A DNA stretch of 7,129 nt from Dictyoglomota bacterium (GTDB lineage Bacteria; Dictyoglomota; Dictyoglomia; Dictyoglomales; Dictyoglomaceae): positions 1 through 7,129 of the forward strand of contig JAKOUL010000133.1 in the NCBI GenBank assembly GCA_029776735.1. The letters run 5' to 3'. The notes beneath the pieces were generated by a model. It ran no database searches and was not told the origin of the DNA. It saw only the letters and a program-made list of their open reading frames with translations. A program made the position numbers and the translations under genes. Of this stretch, positions 1 to 6,153 are shown one piece after another (positions within the stretch are counted from its first letter, which is position 1; each line of letters begins with the position of its first letter).

Positions 1-62
1 TCTATCTTCAAAGTACATACATTTTCATCTTCTCTTATGATCTCTTTTTTCTTACAAAGCAT
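1..62 (-). CDS. start of an unidentified downstream gene (partial, runs off left edge)
   Basis: An ATG lies 8 nt downstream of the gyrB stop and opens a frame of 20 codons (MLCKKKEIIREDENVCTLKI) without a stop to the window edge. The ribosome-binding signal is weak (TTTAAGAAAA in the gyrB tail), so translation would probably depend on coupling to gyrB. The close spacing and lack of a terminator suggest it belongs to the same operon. The visible residues do not look like the conserved N-terminus of GyrA, which often follows gyrB. There is a faint resemblance to the first strand of trigger factor, but 20 residues are not enough to name it. Confidence 0.45.
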   Translation of the reverse strand, partial: MLCKKKEIIREDENVCTLKI

Positions 63-70
63 ATGTTTTC

Positions 71-1978
71 TTAAATATCAAGATTTCTTACAAATTTAGC
101 TTTTTGCTCAATGAAAGCTCTTCTCTCTTCCACATTACTCCCCATAAGTACTGAAAATAACCTCTCGGCTTCTAAAGCATCCTCTATGGTTACCTGTAGA
201 AGCATTCTCTTTTGAGCATCCATAGTGGTTTCTTTCAACTGCTCAGGATCCATCTCTCCTAAACCTTTATATCGTTGTATATAGATATTATCAGAATATT
301 CCCATTCTCTAAGAACAGCCTCTTTTTCTTCTTCGGAATAAGCATATCTTTCCTCTCTACCCTTTCTTAAAAGATAAAGAGGAGGCTGAGCAATATAAAT
401 ATATCCACCTTCAATTAAAGGTCTGAAATGCCTATAAAAGAAGGTCAAAAGAAGAGTCCTAATATGAGCACCATCTACATCTGCATCTGTCATTATAATA
501 ACTTTATGATACCTTAGTTTTGAAAGATCAAATTCTTGCCCTATCCCTGTACCAAGAGAAGCAATAATAGCTTTTATCTCTTCACTGGAAAGAATCTTAG
601 TAAGATGCTGAGCTTTTTCCACATTTAATATCTTACCTCTTAAGGGAAGAATTGCTTGATATCTTCTATCTCTTCCCTGCTTTGCAGAACCTCCTGCAGA
701 TTCTCCCTCAACTATAAAAAGCTCACACTTAGAAGGATCCTTTTCAGAACAATCAGCAAGTTTTCCTGGAAGGAGTGTAGATTCAAAAAAGCTTTTTCTT
801 CTTACAAGTTCTCTTGCTTTTCTCGCAGCCTGTCTTGCACTATAAGCTTCAATAATCTTCCCAATAATAAGTTTGCCTACATCTGAATTTGCAGAAAAAT
901 ATTTTGTAATCTCTTCTTCTACTACAGAGTCTACAAATCTTTTAACCTCAGAATTACCAAGCTTAGTTTTTGTCTGACCTTCAAATTGAGGATCTGGAAC
1001 CTTTACACTTATTATTGCAGTAAGACCCTCTCTTACATCTTCCCCTGAAAGAGGCTCTCCTTCTTTCCAAAGTCCCCAACTTTTTGCAAAAGTGTTAACA
1101 ACCCTTGTAAGAGCACTTCTAAATCCTGCCACATGAGTACCACCCTCAATAGTATGAATATTATTTACATAGGATAATATAAGCTCATCGTACCCACTAT
1201 TATATTGCATTACTACCTCAGCAACTAAATTTCCTTCTTCTCTTTTAAAATAAAGAGGAGAATGAAGTATTTCTTTGCCTTTTGAAAGATATTCTATAAA
1301 TTGAAGAAGTCCTCCTTCATATTTAAAAACACTACTTCTTCCTGTAGTTTCCTCCCTAAGCTCAATAGTTACTCCTGGATTTAAAAAGGCAAGTTCCCTA
1401 AGTCTATTAGCTATAATTTCATAATCAAATTTCGTAGTTTCAAAGATCTCAGAATCAGGATAAAAAATAATTTTAGTACCTGTCTCATTACTCTCTCCAA
1501 TCTCAGTAAGAGAAGTTACAGGTTTTCCTTTCTCGTAAACTTGATGGTATATCTTACCATCTCTTTTTATCTCAACATCTAAAAGAGATGACAAGGCATT
1601 CACCACAGAAAGTCCTACTCCATGAAGACCTCCACTTATCTTATATATAGAATTGGAGAACTTTCCCCCTGCATGTAAAGTAGTAAGTACAACTTCTACT
1701 GCAGGCTTTCCTGCCTGAGGATGTATATCTACAGGAATTCCTCTCCCATTATCTGCTACAGAAATACTACCATCTTCTCTTATCTCCACAAGTATGTAAT
1801 CACAATATCCAACCATTACTTCATCAATGCTGTTATCTACAAGTTCAAACACCAGGTGATGTAACCCTCTTACATCTATATCCCCTATATACATACCTGG
1901 TCTTTTTCTTATTGCCTCAGTTCCTTCAAGAATTTGAATACTATCTGCGTTATATTTATCTTTCTTTAATATTGCCAT
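71..1978 (-). CDS. gyrB: DNA gyrase subunit B (GyrB), complete, 635 aa
   Basis: ATPase subunit of DNA gyrase, the cytoplasmic type IIA topoisomerase that introduces negative supercoils with GyrA. The GHKL ATPase domain (about 1-225) has the catalytic Glu45 with Asn49 in ELVDNS, Asp76 in ADNGRG, and the lid motif GGLHGVG at 116-122. The transducer domain carries QTKTKLG at 335-341 with the switch lysine Lys337. The TOPRIM domain shows EGESAGGSA (424-432), PLRGKILN (445-452), the metal-binding DADVDG (498-503) and QRYKGLGEM (568-576). The C-terminal tail with RRAFIE is complete. The length is normal for GyrB lacking the E. coli TOPRIM insertion. The start at 1978 is preceded by a strong AAGGAGG, and its first 23 nt overlap the end of dciA. 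ParE is the main alternative, but the recF-linked position and sequence favour GyrB. Confidence 0.97.
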   Translation of the reverse strand: MAILKKDKYNADSIQILEGTEAIRKRPGMYIGDIDVRGLHHLVFELVDNSIDEVMVGYCDYILVEIREDGSISVADNGRGIPVDIHPQAGKPAVEVVLTTLHAGGKFSNSIYKISGGLHGVGLSVVNALSSLLDVEIKRDGKIYHQVYEKGKPVTSLTEIGESNETGTKIIFYPDSEIFETTKFDYEIIANRLRELAFLNPGVTIELREETTGRSSVFKYEGGLLQFIEYLSKGKEILHSPLYFKREEGNLVAEVVMQYNSGYDELILSYVNNIHTIEGGTHVAGFRSALTRVVNTFAKSWGLWKEGEPLSGEDVREGLTAIISVKVPDPQFEGQTKTKLGNSEVKRFVDSVVEEEITKYFSANSDVGKLIIGKIIEAYSARQAARKARELVRRKSFFESTLLPGKLADCSEKDPSKCELFIVEGESAGGSAKQGRDRRYQAILPLRGKILNVEKAQHLTKILSSEEIKAIIASLGTGIGQEFDLSKLRYHKVIIMTDADVDGAHIRTLLLTFFYRHFRPLIEGGYIYIAQPPLYLLRKGREERYAYSEEEKEAVLREWEYSDNIYIQRYKGLGEMDPEQLKETTMDAQKRMLLQVTIEDALEAERLFSVLMGSNVEERRAFIEQKAKFVRNLDI

Positions 1979-2438
1979 CTTCCGAACCTCCTTTTTGAAT
2001 CAGAGCGAGACTCCTATAAAAATTTAGAAGTATCTCTCTTAGCTCTTCGTCTTTTATATCTTCTACTATTTTAGCAATTCTTTCTTCTTCTCGCAAAGAA
2101 AGTTTTACTTCTTTCTTTTTTGGACTAACATTACTCTTTCTAAAATTCCTTCCTTTATCAATAAACACAATATCTTTAATGGTATCAGGGACCACAAGCT
2201 TCTCATTGATCTTCTCCATAAGCTTAGGCTTGAATAGTGAAAGTTCTTGAACCCAAACGCTACTATCCACATATACATATAAAACTCCATTCTTTACATA
2301 GGCAGGCTTAGTATGAAGAGCAAGAGTCTCTCCTACTACTTTATCCCACTGTTCCATAGCAAGATATTCACATAATTTTTTATCCATATCTAATTTCACA
2401 AAAATCTCCCAGAGCTTTGAATACAAAGAGCCAGACAT
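1956..2438 (-). CDS. dciA: DUF721 / DciA-family protein, probable replicative helicase loader, 160 aa
   Basis: The first ~95 residues carry the DUF721 (DciA) pattern: W31-x-x-V34-V-G36, then H42-x-x-P45, GVLYVYV at 51-57, and W62-V-Q64-E-L66 followed by INEKL. In other bacteria DciA binds the DnaB helicase and helps load it; it is the ancestral loader where DnaC is absent. That is family knowledge, and the assignment here rests on the motif pattern and position. Residues ~97-115 are a lysine- and serine-rich linker, followed by a charged segment (about 116-147) that looks helical. The ATG directly abuts the recF TAG, with GGAGAGG ending 8 nt upstream inside recF. The gene ends 23 nt inside gyrB. 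A DUF721 gene between recF and gyrB is also known from actinobacteria, which supports orthology. Confidence 0.8.
   Translation of the reverse strand: MSGSLYSKLWEIFVKLDMDKKLCEYLAMEQWDKVVGETLALHTKPAYVKNGVLYVYVDSSVWVQELSLFKPKLMEKINEKLVVPDTIKDIVFIDKGRNFRKSNVSPKKKEVKLSLREEERIAKIVEDIKDEELREILLNFYRSLALIQKGGSEDGNIKER
1987..1993 (-). promoter_or_regulatory. strong ribosome-binding site of gyrB
   Basis: AAGGAGG on the minus strand, 8 nt before the gyrB ATG and inside the end of dciA. It is among the best Shine-Dalgarno matches in the left operon and fixes the gyrB start. It suggests gyrB is translated by independent initiation rather than only by coupling. Confidence 0.8.
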
Positions 2439-3512
2439 CTAAAAAACCTCTCCATTTTTAACATAGAAGTGTGCATATTCCTTGAGAAAATCTACTTCTG
2501 CTGTCATACTCATAAAAATCTGAAAATCTTGGATGCCATTCCAAACAATTTTTTGTTTTTTCTCATCCAGATCTCCAAAAAGATCATCAATAAGAAGAAT
2601 AGGCTTCTCTTTTCTTCTTTCTGATAAGATTTTAATCTCGGAAAGCTGCCATATTATAAAGGCAAGCTTTACTTCACCTGAAGATGCAAACTTTCTCAAA
2701 TCATATCTTACATTATCTTTTTTTACAAATAGAATTAAATCATCTCTGTGTGGTCCCACTGTTGAGTATCCCCTTATACTATCCCTATTCTTTACCTCTC
2801 TTAGCGCTTTCTCAAAATTCTTTGAAATCTCTTCCTCTGAATTACCTAAAGGTATGGAAGAAAAATATTCAATTTCTAAAAATTCTTTACCTAACAAAGC
2901 AATAGATATTTCTTTGGCTATTTCTTTAATCTCATTTATAATTTTCAATCTTTCCCATAAGACCAAGGTTCCACTTTTAACAAGTGGTCCATTCCATATC
3001 TCTACGTCAGAGCTTCCTCCCTTTAAAGTCAAATTCCTCTGATACAAAACCTTATGATATTCTAAAAGAGCTTTGTAATATTTATAGGAAAGCGTAGATA
3101 AAAAACTATTTAGAAGATATCTTCTTTGGGAAGGGCCTTCTTTAAAATTTTCTATTTCATTATGGGAAAATAAAACCAAAGGAAATAGAAAAACCATATC
3201 TTTTTGTTTTTTAAGGGTCTTCTGATTTATTTTTATCTTTTTATTATCTTTTGACAGTGCCGACTCCAAAACTAAAGTCTGTCCTTGCCAATGAAGATTT
3301 CCCTTAAGATAGAAACTTTCTTCTCCCCATCTGATTAACTCTTTCTCAAAACGAGTCCTAAAGGATTTACACAAGAAAAGATAATATATGCTTTCTAAAA
3401 GATTAGTCTTTCCCTGAGCATTTTCTCCATAAAAAATATTTACATTGAAAAAGTCTAAATTAACATTTTTAAGATTTCTAAAATTTACAATCTTTAAATT
3501 CTCCAAGAACAA
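2439..3512 (-). CDS. recF: DNA replication and repair protein RecF, 357 aa, TTG start
   Basis: SMC/ABC-like ATPase that acts with RecO and RecR to load RecA at single-strand gaps. Walker A is GENAQGKTN (29-37, Lys35, Thr36). The RecF hallmark TVGPHRDD is at 251-258, the ABC signature is FASSGEVK (275-282), and Walker B plus D-loop is ILLIDDLFGDLD (305-316, Asp309/Asp310). The length matches the family. Translation starts at TTG: the resulting MFLENLKIVNFRN aligns with the typical MYIxNLxLxNFRN opening, and AGGAG sits 8 nt upstream. A second in-frame TTG two codons downstream would drop residues the family usually has. The signature ends in EVK rather than the common QQR, a conservative variation resembling the GEGR type. 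The gene abuts yaaA upstream and dciA downstream with no spacer, indicating coupled translation. Confidence 0.95.
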   Translation of the reverse strand: MFLENLKIVNFRNLKNVNLDFFNVNIFYGENAQGKTNLLESIYYLFLCKSFRTRFEKELIRWGEESFYLKGNLHWQGQTLVLESALSKDNKKIKINQKTLKKQKDMVFLFPLVLFSHNEIENFKEGPSQRRYLLNSFLSTLSYKYYKALLEYHKVLYQRNLTLKGGSSDVEIWNGPLVKSGTLVLWERLKIINEIKEIAKEISIALLGKEFLEIEYFSSIPLGNSEEEISKNFEKALREVKNRDSIRGYSTVGPHRDDLILFVKKDNVRYDLRKFASSGEVKLAFIIWQLSEIKILSERRKEKPILLIDDLFGDLDEKKQKIVWNGIQDFQIFMSMTAEVDFLKEYAHFYVKNGEVF

Positions 3513-3731
3513 CTATTCTTCTCCTAATACAACCAGGTATTTCTCCCCCTCTACTTCTACCACATCTCCTATTTTTAATTTTCTACCCCTATGAAGTTCT
3601 ATCTCCCCATTAACCTTAACTTTGCCAGAAAGAATTAAACTCTTTGCCTGTCCCCCTGTCTCTACAATACTTCCCCATTTAAGAAATTGTCCTAAGGTTA
3701 TAGTCTCTGTATAAATTTTCACTTCTTTCAT
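3513..3731 (-). CDS. yaaA: S4-domain RNA-binding protein YaaA (RlbA-like), 72 aa
   Basis: A small single-domain S4 protein of the kind found between dnaN and recF in many Gram-positive-type genomes. Visible features are TITLGQFLKW near residues 10-19, GGQAKSLI, the S4 core GKVKVNGE, RGRKLKIGD and VVEVEG, which line up with B. subtilis YaaA. S4 domains bind structured RNA. A role in ribosome maturation has been proposed for the family, so it is probably unrelated to replication despite its location. Its ATG overlaps the dnaN stop as ATGA (3728-3731), and upstream there is only a weak GGTGATG. Expression therefore probably relies on ribosomes finishing dnaN. The stop TAG directly precedes the recF start. 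Confidence 0.88.
   Translation of the reverse strand: MKEVKIYTETITLGQFLKWGSIVETGGQAKSLILSGKVKVNGEIELHRGRKLKIGDVVEVEGEKYLVVLGEE
3521..3525 (-). promoter_or_regulatory. ribosome-binding site that decides the recF TTG start
   Basis: AGGAG on the minus strand lies inside the last codons of yaaA, 8 nt before the TTG that immediately follows the yaaA TAG stop. No ATG is available near the expected RecF N-terminus, so this site and the conserved N-terminal alignment together support TTG initiation. Confidence 0.65.
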
Positions 3732-4834
3732 AGTCTTACAGGCATCACCACATACATATAGGATTCATCCTCAGGAACTTTTATAAGAGCTGGTCCTAAA
3801 TTTGAAGTAAGCTTCATCTCTATTTCATCGGAATCCATATTACTCAGTGGATCCATCAAGTATTCCACATTAAAGCCAATTTCTAAACCGGTCTCACTAA
3901 TGTTAATTTCAGCAGGAAGAATCTCTTTAGCAGTTCCTCTTTCCGAAGGAAGAGTAGAAACCATTACTTCATTAGAACTAATAGCAATCTTAACCGTATT
4001 AGTCTGATCTATTTCTGCAAGAACTTCCATTCTTCCCAAAAGATCAAAAAAGTCCTTTCTACTACATCTAAAAGACGCTACAAAATCTGTAGGTATGATC
4101 TTGTCATAAGCAGGAAACTGCCCTTGTAAAAGCCTGGAAATAAAGTGAATATCACCACAATTAAAGAGAATCTGACTATCTAAAGTTGCAATACTTACTT
4201 TATCATCTTTTGTTTTTGATATTATCTTCTGCCATTCCTTAAGACCTCTTGCAGGAACAACAGTTTGAGGAAAATCTCTCTCTAATTCAAGAGATTTTAA
4301 CGCTAATCTATGCCCATCCACTGCTACAAGATTCAATTTCTCGTCCCTACTTTCAAAGAGGACTCCGGTAAGTATCTGTTTAATCTCATCCTCAGCTGCT
4401 GCAAAAATTGTCTGTTTTATAGCCTTTGCAAATTCAGTACGATCTAACAAAGCATTATATTCGCTTACATCTTGAAATTCTACCTTCGGAAACTCTCCTG
4501 TATTTTCTCCCTGAATTTCAATATCAGAATATCCTGCGTGGATTACCGCTCTATTTCTTTCATTAACATGAATTTCTAAGGTAACAGAAGGAAGCTTACT
4601 TATAATATCAATAAAAAGGCTTGCAGGAAGACATACCTCTCCTTGCTCTTCTACAATAACAGGCATACTTAATGCAAGCCCTATTTCTAAATTATTCCCT
4701 TGAAGATATAAGGTATCATCCTCAGCTCTAAGATAAACATAAGTAAGAATTGGTACAGTAGTTTTTGTTGCCACTGCACTTTTAACAAATTGTAAAGATT
4801 GATATAAATCTTCTTGTTGGGCAATAAACTTCAT
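3728..4834 (-). CDS. dnaN: DNA polymerase III beta subunit (sliding clamp), 368 aa
   Basis: Encodes the ring-shaped clamp that tethers DNA polymerase III to DNA. The chain opens with MKFIAQQEDLYQSL and TVPIL at 27-31, as in other DnaN proteins. It contains AVDGHRLA (171-178), FPAYDKIIP (240-248), FNVEYLMD (321-328) and the typical end YVVMPVRL. These sit in the three repeated clamp folds, whose dimer makes the ring. The 368-aa length is normal. The frame stays open 29 codons further upstream to 4921, but ATG 4834 is chosen: it begins at the conserved N-terminus, has GGGAGG 9 nt before it, and lies downstream of a TATAAT box that would fall inside the longer version. It is the first gene of the leftward operon; dnaA does not precede it. 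Confidence 0.96.
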   Translation of the reverse strand: MKFIAQQEDLYQSLQFVKSAVATKTTVPILTYVYLRAEDDTLYLQGNNLEIGLALSMPVIVEEQGEVCLPASLFIDIISKLPSVTLEIHVNERNRAVIHAGYSDIEIQGENTGEFPKVEFQDVSEYNALLDRTEFAKAIKQTIFAAAEDEIKQILTGVLFESRDEKLNLVAVDGHRLALKSLELERDFPQTVVPARGLKEWQKIISKTKDDKVSIATLDSQILFNCGDIHFISRLLQGQFPAYDKIIPTDFVASFRCSRKDFFDLLGRMEVLAEIDQTNTVKIAISSNEVMVSTLPSERGTAKEILPAEINISETGLEIGFNVEYLMDPLSNMDSDEIEMKLTSNLGPALIKVPEDESYMYVVMPVRL

Positions 4835-4843
4835 TCTTCCTTT

Positions 4844-4849
4844 CCTCCC
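4844..4849 (-). promoter_or_regulatory. ribosome-binding site of dnaN
   Basis: GGGAGG on the minus strand, 9 nt before ATG 4834. It supports this start over the in-frame upstream ATG at 4921, which would add a 29-residue N-terminus unlike any clamp. Confidence 0.75.
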
Positions 4850-4874
4850 TTTCATCATTGGATTTATATAAAAC

Positions 4875-4903
4875 ATTATACCCTGACAAACAAAAAATAA
4901 AAA
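4875..4903 (-). promoter_or_regulatory. probable promoter of the dnaN-yaaA-recF-dciA-gyrB operon
   Basis: A perfect TATAAT (minus strand, 4875-4880) lies upstream of dnaN. The matching -35 position at 17-nt spacing (4898-4903) reads TTTTTA, a poor match, but it is embedded in A/T tracts extending to ~4930 that could act as an UP element. The predicted start is near 4868, giving a leader of about 34 nt. Confidence is limited by the weak -35. This is the only leftward promoter candidate I could identify for the operon. Confidence 0.55.
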
Positions 4904-4930
4904 GATTCCATTCCTTGACAAAAAATAAAA
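4890..4930 (+). repeat. exact 13-bp direct repeat in the divergent control region
   Basis: ACAAAAAATAAAA occurs at 4890-4902 and again at 4918-4930, 28 bp apart. TGACAAA also occurs at 4884-4890 and 4916-4922, and both 13-mers are followed shortly by TCC. One copy covers the dnaN -35 region; the other covers the end of the rrf2 -35 and part of its spacer. It could be a duplicated A-tract bend, an UP element or a protein site. In AT-rich DNA, chance or local duplication is also possible. Confidence 0.6.
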
Positions 4931-4943
4931 TCCTACTTAAAAT
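4915..4943 (+). promoter_or_regulatory. strong sigma-A-type promoter of the rrf2-sufC-sufB operon
   Basis: Consensus TTGACA (4915-4920), a 17-nt spacer and TAAAAT (4938-4943, one mismatch to TATAAT). This is close to ideal for the housekeeping sigma factor. Transcription should start near 4950, about 35 nt before the rrf2 ATG. The strength of the core promoter fits an operon controlled by repression, and the dyad at 4940-4972 overlaps the -10 and start site. Confidence 0.8.
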
Positions 4944-4972
4944 GTATATGTTGAGCAAACAACTAAACATTT
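4940..4972. promoter_or_regulatory. candidate operator: nested dyad over the -10 and start site of the rrf2 promoter
   Basis: Outer arms AAATGT (4940-4945) and ACATTT (4967-4972), and inner arms GTTG (4950-4953) and CAAC (4960-4963), share nearly the same centre at ~4956. The left outer arm overlaps the -10 box and would lie outside the transcript, so the symmetry is better explained as a protein site on DNA than as an mRNA hairpin. The position is typical for repression. The likely ligand is the Rrf2 protein encoded just downstream. The sequence does not match the E. coli IscR type 2 consensus, so this is an inference. Confidence 0.5.
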
Positions 4973-4981
4973 AAAGGAGGT
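4973..4981 (+). promoter_or_regulatory. ribosome-binding site of the Rrf2 regulator
   Basis: AAAGGAGGT is a full Shine-Dalgarno match, but only 4 nt separate GGAGG from ATG 4985, which is tighter than usual. It begins one base after the candidate operator dyad ends. Confidence 0.75.
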
Positions 4982-4984
4982 AAA

Positions 4985-5419
4985 ATGTTTAAAGTATCTG
5001 CAAAACTTGAGTATGGATTAAGAGCAATGATCCTTCTTGCAGAAGATTATCAGAAGAAAAAACTTTCTTTAAGCCAAATGTCTGAGAAAGAAGCCATATC
5101 AAGAGAATTTTTAGCCCAATTAATGCTAAATCTTAAAAAAGCAAACTTGGTAGAAAGCTATAAAGGAATATCAGGAGGTTTCATTTTAGCTAAAAGCCCT
5201 TCTGAGATTACATTGAAGGAAATTATTGAGGCTTTAGAAGGTCCCATTAAGCTGATTGAATGCATTCATGTTAATGATACATGCACAAAGCAAAATTTCT
5301 GTCAATCTCAGAAAGTATGGGATTTCATAGAATCAAAAATATTGAAACTCTTAGAGGATATTAATCTTGAGGATCTTACAAAAGGCACATTAAGAAAGGA
5401 GGAAGTTTTATCCTTATGA
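4985..5419 (+). CDS. Rrf2/IscR-family transcriptional regulator with three cysteines, 144 aa
   Basis: A small winged-helix DNA-binding protein. The opening MFKVSAKLEYGLRAMILLA is characteristic of Rrf2, as are the helix-turn-helix and wing region (SREFLAQLMLNLKKANLV, then GISGGFILA) at about 39-69. Cys93, Cys100 and Cys106 match the Fe-S ligand cysteines of IscR (92, 98, 104) but with one extra residue in the first loop. The fourth IscR ligand, His107, has Gln109 at the equivalent place. I infer that it binds an Fe-S cluster, senses cluster status and controls its own operon with sufC and sufB. IscR Glu43, which restricts DNA-site choice, aligns with Ala44. The ATG 4985 start is fixed by the conserved N-terminus. 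The stop overlaps the sufC start as ATGA. Calling it IscR or SufR would overstate what can be seen. Confidence 0.9.
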   Translation: MFKVSAKLEYGLRAMILLAEDYQKKKLSLSQMSEKEAISREFLAQLMLNLKKANLVESYKGISGGFILAKSPSEITLKEIIEALEGPIKLIECIHVNDTCTKQNFCQSQKVWDFIESKILKLLEDINLEDLTKGTLRKEEVLSL

Positions 5420-6153
5420 AAGAAATATTAAGCCTTCAAAATTTAATAGTAGAGATTAATGGAGAAACCATATTAGATGGGCTAAATCTAAATCTTGAAG
5501 AAGGGATACACGTTCTCCTCGGACCAAATGGAACAGGAAAATCTACTCTCCTTGGAACCTTAATGGGACTTTCCCGATTTAAAGTCTCAGGAAAGATCTA
5601 TTTTTATGAGGAAGATATAACAGATCTAACTCCTGATGAAAGATTTAAAAAAGGTATATTTTTAGCTTATCAACTTCCTCCTGCGGTGAGAGGAGTAAAG
5701 CTAAGAGATATCCTCAAGAAGATCCTAAACATAGATCCTAAAAAGAACTTGCCTGAAGAGATATATAGCTATTTGAAAGATTTGGATCTTGACGAATCTT
5801 TTCTTGAAAGAGAGGTAAATTACGGCTTTTCTGGTGGTGAAAGGAAAAAAAGTGAGGTTTTACAACTTCTCCTTGCAAAACCTAAGCTTGCCCTTTTAGA
5901 TGAACCCGATTCTGGTGTAGATATTGATTCTTTAAAGCTCATTGGAGAGGCATTAAGAAAGGTATCAAAAGAAAGTAATCTTATAGTTGTAACTCACAAC
6001 TTAAAGGTTTTAGATTACATAGATTCTAACTCTGTAATTGTTCTTTTAGACGGGAAATACTTATGGAAAGGTAGTTTAGATCTTATACACCAGATTGAAG
6101 AAAAAGGATATGAATATATAAGGAGGTTAGCCTATGCTCAAAACCTATCTTGA
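5416..6153 (+). CDS. sufC: Fe-S cluster assembly ATPase SufC, 245 aa
   Basis: A cytosolic ABC-type ATPase that, unlike transporters, partners with the SufB scaffold to build Fe-S clusters. It has Walker A GPNGTGKST (36-44), a Q-loop at Gln86 followed by LPPAVRGV, the SufC-type signature GFSGGERKK (137-145), Walker B with D-loop LLDEPDSGVDID (160-171, Glu163 catalytic) and the H-loop His194 in VVTH. No membrane segments are seen. Length and motifs agree with SufC; DSGxDID separates it from most transporter ATPases. The ATG overlaps the rrf2 stop by 4 nt, with AAAGGAGG at 5395-5402 (13-nt spacing, rather long). The 3' end overlaps sufB by 20 nt, so both should be made in step, consistent with a stoichiometric complex. 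Confidence 0.96.
   Translation: MKEILSLQNLIVEINGETILDGLNLNLEEGIHVLLGPNGTGKSTLLGTLMGLSRFKVSGKIYFYEEDITDLTPDERFKKGIFLAYQLPPAVRGVKLRDILKKILNIDPKKNLPEEIYSYLKDLDLDESFLEREVNYGFSGGERKKSEVLQLLLAKPKLALLDEPDSGVDIDSLKLIGEALRKVSKESNLIVVTHNLKVLDYIDSNSVIVLLDGKYLWKGSLDLIHQIEEKGYEYIRRLAYAQNLS

Noticed and set aside
656..886. Plus-strand open frame of 76 codons inside gyrB
   Set aside because: It is antisense to conserved GyrB TOPRIM sequence, has low-complexity Ser/Phe/Arg composition typical of a complement shadow, and no convincing ribosome-binding site.
2263..2271. CTATCCACA, one mismatch from a DnaA box, as a sign of the replication origin
   Set aside because: It is a single copy inside dciA, where it encodes part of the conserved VDSSVW segment. 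No cluster of DnaA boxes was seen in the 150-bp control region or elsewhere in the window.
2105..2290. Minus-strand 61-codon frame inside dciA
   Set aside because: It is in another frame of a gene whose conserved motifs are clear; no ribosome-binding site or recognisable protein pattern.
2533..3042. Plus-strand open frame of 169 codons opposite recF (and a smaller one at 2684-2905)
   Set aside because: Both lie antisense to intact RecF motifs and show Ser/Phe/Leu-rich shadow composition; no family pattern recognised.
4835..4921. N-terminal extension of DnaN by 29 residues
   Set aside because: The extra residues are hydrophobic and unlike any clamp. The stretch contains the TATAAT box and the dnaN ribosome-binding site, both of which point to ATG 4834.
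4782..4970. Minus-strand 62-codon frame crossing the dnaN start and the control region
   Set aside because: It overlaps the 5' end of dnaN in another frame and the promoter region; composition is that of AT-rich noncoding DNA.
4940..4972. The dyad read as an mRNA hairpin, riboswitch or attenuator in the rrf2 leader
   Set aside because: With the -10 at 4938-4943 transcription starts near 4950, so the left outer arm would not be in the RNA. The inner 4-bp arms alone are too weak for a stable structure, and there is no following U-tract.
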